A DNA stretch of 64,000 bases from contig NC_051140.1 in assembly GCF_014839805.1 (NCBI RefSeq), positions 13,723,826 through 13,787,825 of the forward strand, in the 5' to 3' direction. The notes below the pieces were generated by a model that was not told where the DNA came from, made no database searches, and saw nothing but the letters and a program-made list of their open reading frames with translations. Shown one piece after another: positions 48,421 through 61,676 of this stretch; position 1 is the first letter of the stretch, and the number at the start of each line of letters is the position of its first letter. This DNA comes from Manduca sexta. Taxonomy: Eukaryota; Arthropoda; Insecta; Lepidoptera; Sphingidae. A program made the translations under genes and the position numbers.

Positions 48421-51400
48421 CTGGTGTTTTTTAGTGTATGACGGCTGCTACTATTCTTTACATATTTCATGCACACTTAGCGTAATTCACGTGTCAACCA
48501 TTACATGTTTCCAAGAATTTTTGTTTAGGGGTAAGTGCTTAACGGAATAACGTTAAATATTATATAGATGTTTTAAGACGATAGAACCTATTTCATTTCA
48601 GAATATATTGTCGCTTTGACTAATTAAATTACTTTTGCTTAGTGTAATAATTTAACCGTTTAGTTCACCGTCAATAAATAAAAATTAAAGTCAGTAAAAT
48701 TCCTTTTCTATATAGTGATCTTCAAATTATAATTGTACTCGTCATGACTTACAGAATGGTTTCTCGTTCAATGTACCGGTACATTTGGCGCGTATTTAAG
48801 TTTCAAGAACTCTGATAAGAGCTCCCTGTTCTCTAATATATTGATTAGGCCAATTTATTTAACTAACAATATAGCTAAAGTCATAAGATAAAAAAATAGT
48901 CGGTTGCACAGACTTACATTATGAAATAAACAAACTTATGAATAAAGCGTTTGAGTTTTATAAGATCATGTAATAAACCTCATAAATGTCACTGAAATTC
49001 AAGTAATTGAAACTAATTTATGTATTTGTATCCCCTTATTTTGTTAAAAGCTATTCGCAGTGATTATAAGGGTAAATATTTACATGAATTTAACTAGTGC
49101 GATTTCGAGGCAGACTAATGATTACTCAGTAAGAGCAGTTAAAACCAGCTTTCAGCGCCAAATGCGCTTAGCAACATAAGGATATTAAGTGGTAACCTAT
49201 TTAACATTTCAATTTTAAGGTCTAAACTAATGAACGTTGTATAAATCCGATATTTAAAAACTATTTTTCTCCGCTTCCTCGGCCATTAAGGACGAGTTTT
49301 CATTCGAATCGGATTCAAACCTGACTAAATACAGAAGGTAAAACTATTTTATTCATACAAATTTTATTTTTAATTAATATATTTATAATATAAATAACTT
49401 TAGCGATGACTGAAAAATTATCTCTTTTGTCATTCAACGTAGCAGCTTACATTGGCGTATATAACATTTATGAGTAAAATGGTTAATGTTTTGACTAATA
49501 TTTAAATAGAGGCTAACAATACTAATACTTTGTGAAGAGGAAGATGAACCGATGATAATTTAGTTTCTGAAGCTGTAACGTTTTGGTAAAAAGTTTGAGA
49601 TTTTCTGATTTCTCAATAACAGTGTACGCAAGTTCCATTTTGAAGATGTATAGTTTTTTATCTATGAAAGTTTTGGTGAAGCTGAATGAAATAGTTAACA
49701 TTGCTTCATATAAAAGTTCAGGGGGTTTGAGAAATTTATCGCTTTCAAAGACTTATAATGTTCCTACGTAGTGCTAGCTAACTTGTAAGTGTTTCTCATT
49801 TTTTATCTTTTCAATCAATGTCTATATACCTTCATACATTTCTAACAAAGTTTTAAGAACATATATAATGACTTGTAGCATTATAATGGGATAAAAATGG
49901 TGATGACTTGTAACACAACCCAACGACTTAAGTGTTACTGAATCGAAATAAAACTATCTTTCATTGTTATTTTAAGAAACAACCTATACGTTTGCCAAAC
50001 AAACCGAAAACAAGACTGAAATACGCAAACCGCGATTACGTGACTTGCGTTAGAGTAAATAAAGTCCTGTCAAGAATTTTAATTAAAAATGCTTTCATAC
50101 TAGTCGCCGTGAATTCCATTATTGTATTAATATTTAATCAAATCAAACAATAAATAATCTGACAGTTACATACAGAAAGCAGATACGATGACTATTGTAG
50201 AGTAAGTTTTAAGATTAGGTATTTGTTTCACGTAATACACGAACATAAATATTTTCAAATCAAAAAATGATATTGAAAGGAAATAAACATTATAATTTTT
50301 TTGCACGTCTATATTACTCAAGAAAATACAATTGTGGGAACTGTCTACTGTTTATACAAATAAATTCCACGTATCTAGCTAAATCATTTTATTTACTCTG
50401 CCAATAAAAGTTATAAAAAAATCACATATCAAATAATATACTACAAAACACAAATAAAAACTAGGCGAATTTAAAAGGTTTTGCAAAGGTTTATAATATA
50501 AAATTGTATTACAAACGGTCCTCCAAACCTTTCTACAAACCTTTTCTTTACGTCGACCGCCGAACATACTTTCGACACGAACCGATAAAGAGTTTTTATT
50601 GATACGTATTACAATACTTAACATTTTAAGATCTATGTTTCTTCTGGCACGGGTGGATAATAATGATACGCCAAAATAGATGGCGAGATTCGCGTATGAC
50701 AGTTTTGTTACACGGCCAAGTACGATGGTAAATGTCGGTCAAGTTGAAAAGTCCGATGTTAATCGCATCGTGGTAAACACTTGTTGATATTTCTATTTAT
50801 AACTGCCATTAAATTAATTACATGTTTATAAAATGATTCACAGCCGCAGTGACTCTCGTTAAAAGTATTATCTCTATTTGAAACAGCTGCCTTTTTTATT
50901 GCGATAAAATGTTTCCAGTAGATTCGAAATTCAATCTCGTGCCTTTTAACTTCAGAGATTCTGAACAGCTGTAATTGCTGTGATGGTCTATATTATTAGT
51001 TATACTTTGTCTGTGATCTTAAATAAGGCTTACTAAAGTGAGAACTACTTGTTTCTTATATCATCGCTGTTATATTCTCTACTTGTTAACTGCCTATAAT
51101 CACAGAATACATAATAACACTACGTATCACTTGATACTTTCAGGAACAATATTTAATTGCAAAAAAAAACTGTTTTATTGTATCGAAAATATAACTTTGT
51201 TTTAAATAAAATCAAATCTAAACCAACAGATAGGTTACCTGAAACATATAGAAAATCCGTCAAACGTAAAAACTAATAGAAAAAAATGTACATACGAAAG
51301 ATTTTACTTCAGCATACCGTGAATGTTTTGTTGGAAACCGACAAATCGAATACGTTTGCCGCAAATCCGTAGCTTCACAGATTGCGAACAGAATGTATTC

Positions 51401-51941
51401 AAAATATTTGAAGCCATTGTATCTTGTAAATAAAATGTTATGAACTCAGATTTGTAAAGTTGACTACGTTTTGTTGTTATCGTTTTTTTTATTTAAATTA
51501 TTTAATTCATTTTCATTTTTAATCTCTAAATCAATTACAAAACTATCATAATAGATTTTGCTTTCGCCTCAGTTAAATTAATCTCTTTAGAGAGAAGAAA
51601 GGAGCCTATAATCCAAGTAAAATGTACATTGAAAAACAACAAAACATGCTAATTTTCAAAATACCTCTTTAAATATTAGAGATGTATGCACCATCAGTAC
51701 CTACACTCAAAACAGTAACATAGATATAACAATAATATAATATGTACAATCAGCTACAAAAGTATCTGAACAAATTCAAAATTTCAAATCACCATTAAAC
51801 TTTTGTCTATGTTTCGTCAATCGTTTTTTTTATATTTAAATAAACGTCATAGGATTTACTTTATTTTATATAAAGATAAAAGAATATCTCGTTGAAAGTT
51901 CTTGATATGTCAGCTCCATTTTTGGTTAAGTGTTCGTAGAC
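48421..51941. other. Gene-free stretch
   Basis: No exon recognised. Frames at 49583, 49932 (plus) and 50379 (minus) lack features. A GATGGCG word at 50684 may be a transposon remnant like that at 22.28 kb. Confidence 0.3.
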
Positions 51942-52199
51942 CTTTAAGGTTATAGCTTAAGCTCCATTTTTCATACATTTTGTTTCACCTTTATATGCAT
52001 GGATATTTCGGCCTTTAAAATTTCGTCGTATTAAATTTTAAAGGCATATTAATTATTTTTAAGTTTTTCTTTCAACTGCGAGAACTAATCACTAACTAGA
52101 CGTGAATTTAAATTCTTTACTTGTCAATACTTGTTTAGTTACCCAGATTAAAGGTGAAACAAAATGTATGAAAAATGGACCTTAAGCTATAACCTTAAG
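51942..52199. mobile_element. Inverted-repeat element with about 51-bp arms
   Basis: Left arm 51942-51992 and right arm 52149-52199 are nearly perfect reverse complements. Shared words are CTTAAGGTTATAGCTTAAG (left: CTTTAAGG), CCATTTTTCATACATTTTG and TTTCACCTTTA. There is one G/C difference and one or two others. A 156-bp AT-rich spacer has no ORF. It is probably a MITE-like element; I see no clear target duplication. Confidence 0.6.
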
Positions 52200-52465
52200 A
52201 GTCATTCTATTCAATTTGTCATTCTAGACGTTCTAAAAACAAACAAATGAAACTTGTAATAAACATCGTATCTAAGTATACGATGTGACACTTAACCCTC
52301 TTTAACATGCGACTCGAGCGATGCACTTTTACTCAACGTTCACGACAAATTGGATTATATTTGAAGTAGAATAAAAACGATACATTAGGCAAATGTAAAA
52401 GACTTAGATATATACCTACGTGCATAGTACCCAAACATATGTTACTTTTTTCTTTTGCTGTACTC

Positions 52466-52545
52466 TATACTTTTATGTTATAAATGCAAAGTTTTGTGAA
52501 AATATTTGGATGTTTGTATGTTTATCCAAACATACAAACAGCCAA
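52466..52545 (+). repeat. Helitron 5' end fragment
   Basis: 'TTATGTTATAAATGCAAAGT' then TTTGTGAAAATATTTGGATG reproduces the start of the 9.65 kb element. It is followed by a small inverted repeat, ATGTTTGTATGTTTATCC / AAACATACAAAC. The rest is absent. Confidence 0.4.
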
Positions 52546-54189
52546 CGAAGCGGTTTTGGATCTTTTCCTGCTCAACCAGTTTAATACGATTACGGATTAT
52601 GTATTTGCTCTAATATACACTTTATCACCCAGTACGTAAGGCCACTCCATTCCCACTGGCTTTCACAAGAATTGACGTAAAGTCAAGTTAACAAGTTTTT
52701 AAGAAGATACAATGTACGTTGTTGGATAACATATAAAAACATAAATTTATATAAAGGGTTTTTTTTTTATTTCAAAGACCTTCATTGCCCTTTTTAAAAC
52801 TAAGAATAAATAGAACAAAAATCTAACTAATAAGACTCAGGTAAACAAGCGTATCTTTTGGGAATATTTTTCTCATAACACGCATGACATATACAAATAA
52901 TGGTAATTTTTCAAGGCTCTTAACAAACGTTTATTACACTCGAAGGGTGCTGTCCGCCGCCCGCTCTCATCGGCATTACTGACCGTCATATAAATTTTCA
53001 TTAGACGTGCTCGCTGGGAATTCTTTTTTCGTAATAAACACTCTCCACGTGGGCTTATTTTTGCTATTAGAAACGTATCTTCTTAAGGAATCTAACTACC
53101 CACAGTGTCGAGTAACTGTATTATATCTAAAATCGATGTCAACTGCATATTGATTTAAAAGACGACGTAGTAACGAACCCTGCAACTGAAGTCTTAATCT
53201 TGGCTTTTAAGTAGTCTCCGAGGCGCAAATTAAGCCCGATATTGGAATAATCGAACTCCAGTTAATATAGATGCCAGAATATCATATCTATTTCACTCGA
53301 TTATCGGGTTGGGAACCCAGTGCAAAAGGCAGTACTTATTTGGCACGCAATGATATATGATAACGTTTCTATCTCAAATTCCAATTATCTTCAAATACAT
53401 ACTAAGCCCATTATAGTTTTTTTCTTAAAACTAAGCATCATGAACTTTAATGAATGGAGCTAATTAACATAAGATTATATTTATACAACGTAGAATTGAT
53501 CCCCGCTATCCATATATAAATTAGAGATCAATTACCAATCTGTTGAGACCTGAATAAAATTTAAATGTTTCAAAACGCATTATGCTTAATAAACTCTTTA
53601 TTACTTCTGTTTGTATTCATTTCAAGATGACGATATATTTTTAATATTGCTTTAACGGATTTTTTATTTTTTCGGCGAAAAATTCTCCTTTAGGTGTACT
53701 CACCTTCCCTAAAATAGTTACGAATTTATAATTTAAAATCTCAAGCATGTTAACGTATATTTTATTGTTCATATCTATAGGTAACTTATGTGTAGGTATG
53801 CCTTAGCATAAATTAGATCTCCTCGGATTGTTTGGTTTTAATTACTCTGTGTAAGACCTCTATCGCTAATTTAAAATAACCATTATTTAAGATAAATATT
53901 GTCTTACACGCAGAATAACAAAATATTTTGACAATTGCGGGACCTCTACTACGCGAACGTTCAAAATGTCTTATTCAATAGTGAGGTACCTTTAAATAAT
54001 TGAAGAAACGTGACGTGACATAATTTGTGTGGATTGTTGAACCCATCGACAGAAGGAAACCGATAATTGAGCAAGAAAAAATTAAACAAATTTGAATTAA
54101 TTACGACTGCTTTTCTGTATTTTATAAATGTATTTTTTTCTTCTTTCATTTCATAATATTGCATTAAAGTAATAATATACTTTTCCTTT
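52546..54189. other. Gene-free, with a GC-richer block at 52.93-53.06 kb
   Basis: The block has CTGTCCGCCGCCCGCTCTCA, then TTTTCATTAGACGTGCTCG and CTCCACGTGGGC (an E-box CACGTG). It resembles conserved non-coding DNA in composition. Nothing else was recognised. Confidence 0.3.
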
Positions 54190-54360
54190 CTAGCCGATTT
54201 TCGGCCACAGCGGCTAATCTCAACGGAGATCAGCCAGGTGCGTTGGATATACAATAGACAAATATGGGCGCAACACACAAGTGCATTCTCTATTTCTTCA
54301 CTCTCATGGTCCAGTGAGACGGCAATCTAGCATGACCGGAGAGAGATCAGGCGCAGTACC
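54190..54360 (+). repeat. Dispersed lepidopteran repeat (TAGCCGATTTTCGGCCAC family)
   Basis: Starts TAGCCGATTTTCGGCCAC and continues with GATCAGCCAGGTGCG, CAACACACAAGTGCATTCTC, CAATCTAGCATGACCGGA and AGATCAGGCGCAG. I recognise this order as a widespread moth repeat. The two overlapping frames (53961 minus, 54281 plus) are explained by it. Confidence 0.65.
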
Positions 54361-55437
54361 TGTTACATACCAGTACTTTACTAAGAATATGAGATATGTG
54401 ACATTCGAAGGTTCGGTGCGATCGACCCCTACCGGCTTTTCCATCCACATTCGCCTTATAGACCCTCTTTGTCAGTATCTAATCACCCATTCTGTTCAAA
54501 TGCCCAAGCCACCTTAGCGATAGATCCATTTAATACATATATGGCATTATGGTTTCTTTCGTGAATAAATTACCAACTTAATTTTACTTAGAAAGGATTT
54601 CTTTCCAAAATGTTGAAAAGCTTTTAAAACACGGATGCAAACTGTCAGTAGGGAAAACATGAGTGCACTTATACTCCTGTCTATCTTTCGGCGTATGTCC
54701 GTGACAGTTTAATCTGTTTGCTGTGGTTATAAGCAATGGAATATAATGTTAGACTATTCTCAGTATTTACTATGTAGTAAGGCGTTACAACAGCATTATG
54801 CATTCGGGTTGGTTGATAGAGAGCTTGTGGTGTAATCGCTTTCCGCAGGACTGGCTCATCTGCACTGAATAGGGCTTAAACAGAACATAAAGACGTCGAA
54901 TGCGTATTTAATCTATTTCCGCCTTTATAACGGGTTACGGTGAAAATGCATAAATGAATTTCGTTCATATAAAAGCATGTTCTATCAGACTTGTGCGATA
55001 TTTATCCGTAAAAGGTATTAAAAATATGTTTTTATTTTTATTGAAACGAAATTCGTAGGTAATTAATTTATTATGATGAATTATGTTATTAATAATTCGA
55101 CCATATACAAATTAGACTTCTGTATTATTATAGTCATACTGGCCGAAAAATTACTGACACCTAAAACACTAACCTCTCATATTTAATTTTATTAATGTAG
55201 GTAAGTAAAAAATTAGATAAGAATTTAAATTGGTAAAATGCTTTGAAATTAAAAACAATATTAATAGGTCTTTTCAGTACCTCACTGGCTTAAAATGTAC
55301 TACGTTAAGATAGTCATAAGACGCGTCAAGAGAATCTCTCAGGAGGCCACTTACTAAGGTGCTACTCAAACACGCCTAGATTTGAGATTGCCGCGGCCTT
55401 AAAAACTTACCGCAACTAATATACTTGCATGAGCTAG
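54361..55437. other. Gene-free stretch
   Basis: Nothing recognised. The first 170 bp are GC-richer and may be further repeat sequence. Confidence 0.3.
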
Positions 55438-55483
55438 TCAGTTACGTCTTAGTGGACTCGGTAGTCCACTAAGACGTAACTGA
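55438..55483. repeat. Perfect 21-bp inverted repeat (hairpin with 4-nt loop)
   Basis: CAGTTACGTCTTAGTGGACT at 55439-55458 is followed by CGGT and then its exact reverse complement at 55463-55482. One further T-A pair extends the stem to 55438-55483. A perfect stem of this length is unlikely by chance in neutral DNA, so it is young or maintained. Confidence 0.9.
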
Positions 55484-57543
55484 TATTACGTATCATCGGA
55501 TATTGACGTATCCATATTCATCGGTATGAATATTTTCACACTTTGTCGGTTTTGTTAATCGATTACTAGTTTTGTTAGTTTCTTGACTCATTGCAGTATT
55601 TGTACGCAATATTTACGACATTCAAACAACTCAATGTGTTATTACTTAGAATACTGAATGTCTATTCTTCCTGATTTCGAATATATTTCATTTTAATTCA
55701 TGCTTACTCAGGTGCAAAAACACATCAAATCATCACATATTAAATATGAACACATCTCTATTTATAACCGCAATAAACTTGCATATACGACGGTTCGTTT
55801 ATCTTTTATAACCGCATAAAGTTGACTACCGTGTGTGTAAAGATCTGCCGGTGGTTAAGAGCACGACGCTTCTTTGAATATTACGATTTGCAGTCTGTAA
55901 AGTCGAATTATTACCCTATCGCGGTTACGTATGTATCCTGTTACTGAAGTTCAGAATTTATTACCTTACCTTATTTTATTTTCAAACTTCAATAAATTGT
56001 AAGGTGTAAATTCATTCTTACACAAGGTTCTACACGTATTCACTGAATACTTCCATAACGACCTTTGCCTCAAGCGTCCTTTGTAGTAAAATACGTAGTA
56101 CAAAATGAAAAGTATTTGTGATTGGCGACATTTCTAGCTTCTCTTTTGAAATATCGACGGGTGCAAAGTAAAAAGAGTTATATACAAAACAGCTAATTTT
56201 CAGGAGAGCGTATAATAAGAAAAAATGCACCCATTTTGTTTATTTTAAACTAAATTTGTTGAAATTTTCATTACCGCTTCATTATTTCATATGGCATCTA
56301 CATGTATATTTATTTTTTAATTAGTTACTGCAATAATAAAAAAATCTCAAAATTGTAGATAACTTTTTTCACGTTTCACCCGTCGATATGGACCCAACAC
56401 TGACCTCCAAAGAAGAGATGTGTAACTACATGAAGTTGATTTGGGGTGATCAATATTTCGACCATAAATAATTGATAAATATCGCAGGTTTACAAAATAT
56501 AATCTTTAAGATCAAGCTAAAAGAAACAAAGCCTGTAATTACTCAAGTAGTTTATAGTTTGTCTCAAGCGGAGAGAATACATGAAATCTTAATTACTAAC
56601 AATAGAGCATAAAATTAAGCACAATTTATTTCTTTATATTGAAATAAAAGTCATGTAAAAAACACATCTACACGTGTTTTACTATTACTCAAAAAGAATA
56701 AAAACAAAGAGCTTTCACTACTTATGAATGTACGCGAATGTATAGAAAGATAGACCCGTGCGGACAAAGCAAAATGCGTGTAAAAATTGTTAGGAATTTA
56801 AGGATCGAAAAGGGATCACATATTTTCACATCCTTTTGAAGAGTAGAGAAAAAGAAATATTTTCTATATACCTTTATTAATGTAGTCAAAATAAATTTGT
56901 TGTAATCCTCATTTGAAATGTATTAAATATAAACTTTGTTAACCATAATTGCTGTGACTAACGAAAGTAAACTAGACTCAATAAATAATTAAGGTAAACT
57001 GCACAATTGTCGGCTTGTTATAGCTGCAAAATAAACGGAAAAAAACTTTTCTTCAAATCCTTTTTTTACTTTTGTTTGATCTCTTGTTAAGAATCCTTTC
57101 CACGAAGCAACATTCACATACCACACAGTTTCACAATTAAATGTATGGAAGGAAGGATAGACGACAAACTTCGCCTGCCATCGACTTTGTAAAGACCACA
57201 TGTGGTAAACTTATCGCTTCTAAGTTAAATACACGAGATTCTGTTTTAATTAAGACAGTAATTGCTTGAGTGCTTTTCTTTACATATTGAAATTAAAATT
57301 GAAATTTTTGATAAATAAATATAATTTTATTTTGATTACAACATAATTAAGTCTTACGACTTTAAGGGCGAGTATTTAAAAGCATAGTAAAGGTTAAATG
57401 TAATTATTGGGTATGGATAAAACCACGAAATAAAAAAAAATGATGAAACATGCTAAAAGTTGAATAATGGGATTTCTTATGGTTACGCGAGTTTTCGACA
57501 TCGATGTTTTATATGTTTTGATTTGTCGATGGTTGATTTTTTA
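55484..57543. other. Gene-free stretch
   Basis: AT-rich, nothing recognised. Minus-strand frames at 56030 and 56989 show no domain. Confidence 0.3.
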
Positions 57544-57695
57544 TTGCTTTGAATGACAAGACGAGCTTGCCGTTCGCTTGAAGATAAGCGATACGACCGC
57601 CCATGAACATTAGAAACACCATCCAACACCTTGAATTACAAAGTATTGTTCAGTATTCCACCGCGCTCGCTAGCTAGCAGTCTCATTAGTATAGA
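57544..57695 (+). repeat. Second copy (5' part) of the 22.9 kb dispersed repeat
   Basis: 'TGCTTTGAATGACAAGACG', AAGCGATACGACCGCCCATG, AACACCATCCAACACCTTG and AATTACAAAGTATTGTTC follow the order seen at 22.89 kb. The 3' half is missing. Confidence 0.65.
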
Positions 57696-58871
57696 GTTTA
57701 GTAACTTAACTATATACGAAAAGAAAATACTAAGGTCTATGTCTTCATTCAAAACTGGTTTGACAATTTTTCCCGAACAGCTGTTTTGATCCAACTAAGC
57801 AAAGTCATTCAGTTGTTTTGAAAAAAGTTTGACTCATATACATCTTCATATTTCTATTGTAAATTTGCGGATTTTACAAAAAATGCGCTCACGTTACATG
57901 TCTTCAGACGCAAATAGAACATTAGAAACTAGAGTAAAATATTTCAATGTCGGAGCATTTTCAAATCTTTAGTTCAGTGTCAGTATAACACGAAATAGTT
58001 GTACAATAAAATAACTAAGACACGAACGAAGGGCAGATATGGTAGTGGAGTGTTTAGCCACGTAACCCATATCTTAATCATCCACGCTGTCTAACTTTTG
58101 GGTCAATTCCCTTTTAAGCAGGGTTTGAAAAGTAAGTAATCCAACCATACTGATCGGATGAAGAAATACAAAAACAATAAATTGCTCTTTTTACCAAACA
58201 CTAAACTTCAAGTATAATAAAAAATGAAATTTCGGCTATGGCGATAAAATTTGACGAAATTAAAATTAATATATAGCACCATAAACAGTGTCACACAATA
58301 ACTAAGGAACGAAACCTTACACAATTAGACAGGGAAGTCTCATGATGCAATTAACGTTATCCTATTTTGGTAAAAATTGTAATACGCTTAGACGTCGCTC
58401 TGGAACATACCGCCAACAAGCCAAATAAAATATACTCAAAGATAATAATATACAAATAACATTATATTATATTATCGATAAGCAAATGGGCGGACTGCGT
58501 GAGCCTATAAGAGGAACTGTGCCTTACAATAACATTCAAAATTATTTAGGAAAATAGTAATATATAAGAAATCCAAGATTCGATAATTTTATCTTTTAAA
58601 CGATTTATAAATATTAAGATCTTAAACAAACCAAAGAACAAAATAAAGTTTGCATGACCAATAATGTAAGTAAAACAGTCGTACTGAAACAAAATTATAT
58701 GCAAAGAATGTTACATCAGTAATACGTTAAGAGATTGATGGCTGCACAAGGAATGAGGATAAAAGCAAAGATAGGGAAGTGACAGTACCTGGAGACGCCG
58801 CGACGCCATCCATAAATATAGAAGTTGGCATTGGTGTTAGTAATGTTCAGTTATATTGAGACAGATTCTTT
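57696..58871. other. Gene-free stretch
   Basis: Nothing recognised. Positions 58770-58870 may be the left part of the next repeat. Confidence 0.3.
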
Positions 58872-58996
58872 AACTTTGTTTATTGATGTTATCTATATTT
58901 ATGCGTAAAAAAAACTTTGTACTCCTTTTTAAGCACATTGCGCGCACGGAGGTGTATTTACATTTAACATAAATAAAGCTTATATAGATTATAGAG
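58872..58996 (+). repeat. Dispersed repeat, copy B (partner at 25.35 kb)
   Basis: 'TGTACTCCTTTTTAAGCACA', TTGCGCGCACGGAGG and ATTTAACATAAATAAAGC match copy A in order and spacing. Confidence 0.45.
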
Positions 58997-59033
58997 AACA
59001 ATAAAACTAAAAAAAAATAATATAGAATTATAA

Positions 59034-59066
59034 AATTTAACTTCTAGATATTATAGAAGTTAAATT
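59034..59066. repeat. Perfect 13-bp inverted repeat
   Basis: AATTTAACTTCTA, a 7-nt loop GATATTA, then the exact reverse complement TAGAAGTTAAATT. It lies 84 bp left of a longer hairpin. Confidence 0.8.
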
Positions 59067-59149
59067 AATATACCTAATTGAATTAACTCTGTAGGTAATA
59101 AGCGACAAACCGCACAAAATATACCTATTTGTAACTCCTATTTTCTTAA

Positions 59150-59202
59150 GTACTTTTTATAGATTACGAAGAGTTAATCTCTTCGTAACCTGTAAAAAGT
59201 AC
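59150..59202. repeat. 24-bp inverted repeat, two mismatches, 5-nt loop
   Basis: Left arm 59150-59173 (GTACTTTTTA...TTACGAAGAG), loop TTAAT, right arm 59179-59202. Only two positions differ (TAGA versus CAGG inside the stem). This could be the tip of a foldback element or a small hairpin RNA, but there is no expression evidence. Confidence 0.8.
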
Positions 59203-61436
59203 GTAATAGTCACAAAACTAGAATGTTTGAATATTTACCATATTTATTAATAGGTATTCTTTTTACATGCGAATATATGCTAGCTTATTCTACGCGCCCG
59301 TTGGGTCACAGAGGGCATTCAGAAACAATGAACTGCTAAGGACAGCTGTCTCTGAATCAAACGAGTCGAAATTCAAAGTAATTGGAGAAACTTAGCTTTA
59401 GTCTTTATCGTGAACAATAAACCTGTTGATAATTAGTTATGATTCAGTGTCTCAGAATATTTTTTTAAAAAGATGCATGTAAGTTTGAATGCAAGAATAT
59501 AATATTTATAAAAGTTTTCGCTCATTGCGCAATTTACTTTGTAAGCACCTTCACCCCATGAGAGTTGAATTTCTGTTGTTTTCACACTTTATATGTATAT
59601 GTAATGAACTTGTATGTATTGTCTTTTTATGTTTTATTTACACCCACATTGTCTCATTAAAGAATGCCTCGGACATTAAGACCACCTGTATACATCTATT
59701 GTATATAAAGATTAAAGAAATAAAAATCAACAAATAAATAATACATGATTTTGAGATTGTCATCAATGGTATTTTGATATTATGTATTTATAGATATGAT
59801 TTGAAGACTGCTTGTAGCTTACAAAATGAAGGGAAACCATTTACATGAAGGGAACCTAATTAAATATGCGATAATTACTTTAGTCGATAACACCTAAAAG
59901 TCTTTGGAAGTCCAAAACCTATTTGTTAATTAAATACTACTTTCACCTTGCAACTTCGCTCGCAATATTATGCCTGCCTTTTCCCGTGCATTATCACAAA
60001 TATTCACAAACCTTCTAATAATATATAATAGGCTAGTACGGTATTGTAGGAAGTAGAACAGGATTAGTTGAGGCGTCCATCTCAAAATTCATTATATTAG
60101 CTCTCTGGCATATTGCGTGCGGAAACTTAATCTCCGCTTTAACTTATAAAGCCAGTGAGGTAATTAGTACATCTATAACAAATATAGGTACCAAATAATT
60201 TTATCATAGCAAACTTTCAATATAGCTGAGTACAAGCACTAAACCATAGTAGTACTCTACTTATGGACTTTGGGTTCACGAATACAAAAACACTTAAACA
60301 CATTCAAATATCGTAGTAAACAGTTGAATACAAAATTAGATTTAAATCAATAGCAACATTTTTTCTTTCTTTTATACTATCCCTGCGGCCAGCATTGAAA
60401 GAAAGAGCACTATGACATTACAAGTACTGCTCTAAACTCGACGTCCTTTTGCAAGTTAATGAAACCACACATTAGTTCCGATGACGCACATCGCTAACCA
60501 CCCATGTAAACAGCGGAATTCAAAGTACATGCCGGATACAGAACATTACAAATGCAATCGAGTGTTCTGTCATATCGGAAACCTATGTCCTAAGGGAAAT
60601 GAGTTTCACGCCGCAATAGCTTGTTTCCTCATCTAATGGCATATGACACTTGCTTCGTCCATCATGCTATGTTCATTTTCTAGGGGCCGTATTGATAAAT
60701 CTATCTCAACTTTGAGTAGAATCTTAAGTGGACATATCATGTATAAACTATTTCATAGACAAATCTTATTTTCTCATTTAAAATCTAGTTCTCAACTGAG
60801 TCAGCTTTGTTTAATAAGCAAAACTGAGCTGCCAAAATCCATCATATGCACATATTAACAACATATCAAACGATATCTTAAATCACGACTTAGTAGTGTA
60901 TATTAAATAGAGACGACCTTAAGATGCTGTCCAACTTGAGAGCGTTTTAGCTGTTATGGCACGATACGATATTACGATACGACCCTAAGAAAATTTTATG
61001 CAGGGCTCTTCATTTTCTATTATGGTGAAATTTTTTAGAGTGGTGTTAAATTGTTTCCGTTACTGGTTTATGTAATTGAAGTGCTTAATTTGTAGAGCTG
61101 ACGCACATAAGGAGTGGCTGTAACATGGCTCTTTTTAAGGTTCGTTATATGAAATACAAATTACGTATTTAGATTCTGGCACCAATCTCTATTGAAAATC
61201 TAACTGTTTGGCCTCAGTTAGATTTTTAATACAGCATTTAAACCATTTTCGAAGTCAAAAAATAATATAACGCACATAAAGTACGTGCTTAATTGTGGTT
61301 ATCGCATTTTAAAACCCGTTTTTTGATATAAAATAGTGTGAGGGAGATACTACTTTAATAAAATTACCTTTGGAAGAAAGTGACTTGTAATTTTGATTAC
61401 ATAAACAATATTATAATAAAGTGAATTATCTGTAGA
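59203..61436. other. Gene-free stretch
   Basis: No exon recognised. Frames at 59489 and 60643 are low-complexity translations of AT-rich DNA. Confidence 0.3.
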
Positions 61437-61676
61437 ATGCTAATTGATCAATCATCCGGTAGCCCTATTTTCGGACAGTTTCAATATCCGAATAGCGAAA
61501 TTAAATTTGGAATATTGAATAGCAACCCGGGTCCCAAAGGAACAACTCCAAATGTTCGTATATTCGAGACAGATACCGTATCCCAAACTATCAATAGAAC
61601 GACTGGATTATTTTTAGTACTGATATTTTTTGCTATTTGCAATTTCGTCGACTCTTATTTGTCCAATATGGTGTAG
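61437..61676 (+). CDS. Possible small single-exon gene for a membrane-anchored protein (79 aa)
   Basis: ATG at 61437 opens 79 codons. Residues 1-54 are polar and rich in Gly, Pro, Asn and Ser (for example SSGSPIFGQFQYPNSEIKFG). They are followed by one hydrophobic segment, GLFLVLIFFAICNFV (about residues 57-71), close to the C-terminus, as in tail-anchored or type II proteins. The frame is GC-richer than its flanks, and AATAAAA signals follow at about 61881-61896, about 205 nt after the stop. No family was recognised. It could be an exon of a larger gene or a chance frame. Confidence 0.3.
   Translation: MLIDQSSGSPIFGQFQYPNSEIKFGILNSNPGPKGTTPNVRIFETDTVSQTINRTTGLFLVLIFFAICNFVDSYLSNMV

Noticed and set aside
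53961..54517. 105- and 78-codon frames facing apart
   Set aside because: Both overlap the dispersed repeat at 54.19-54.36 kb.
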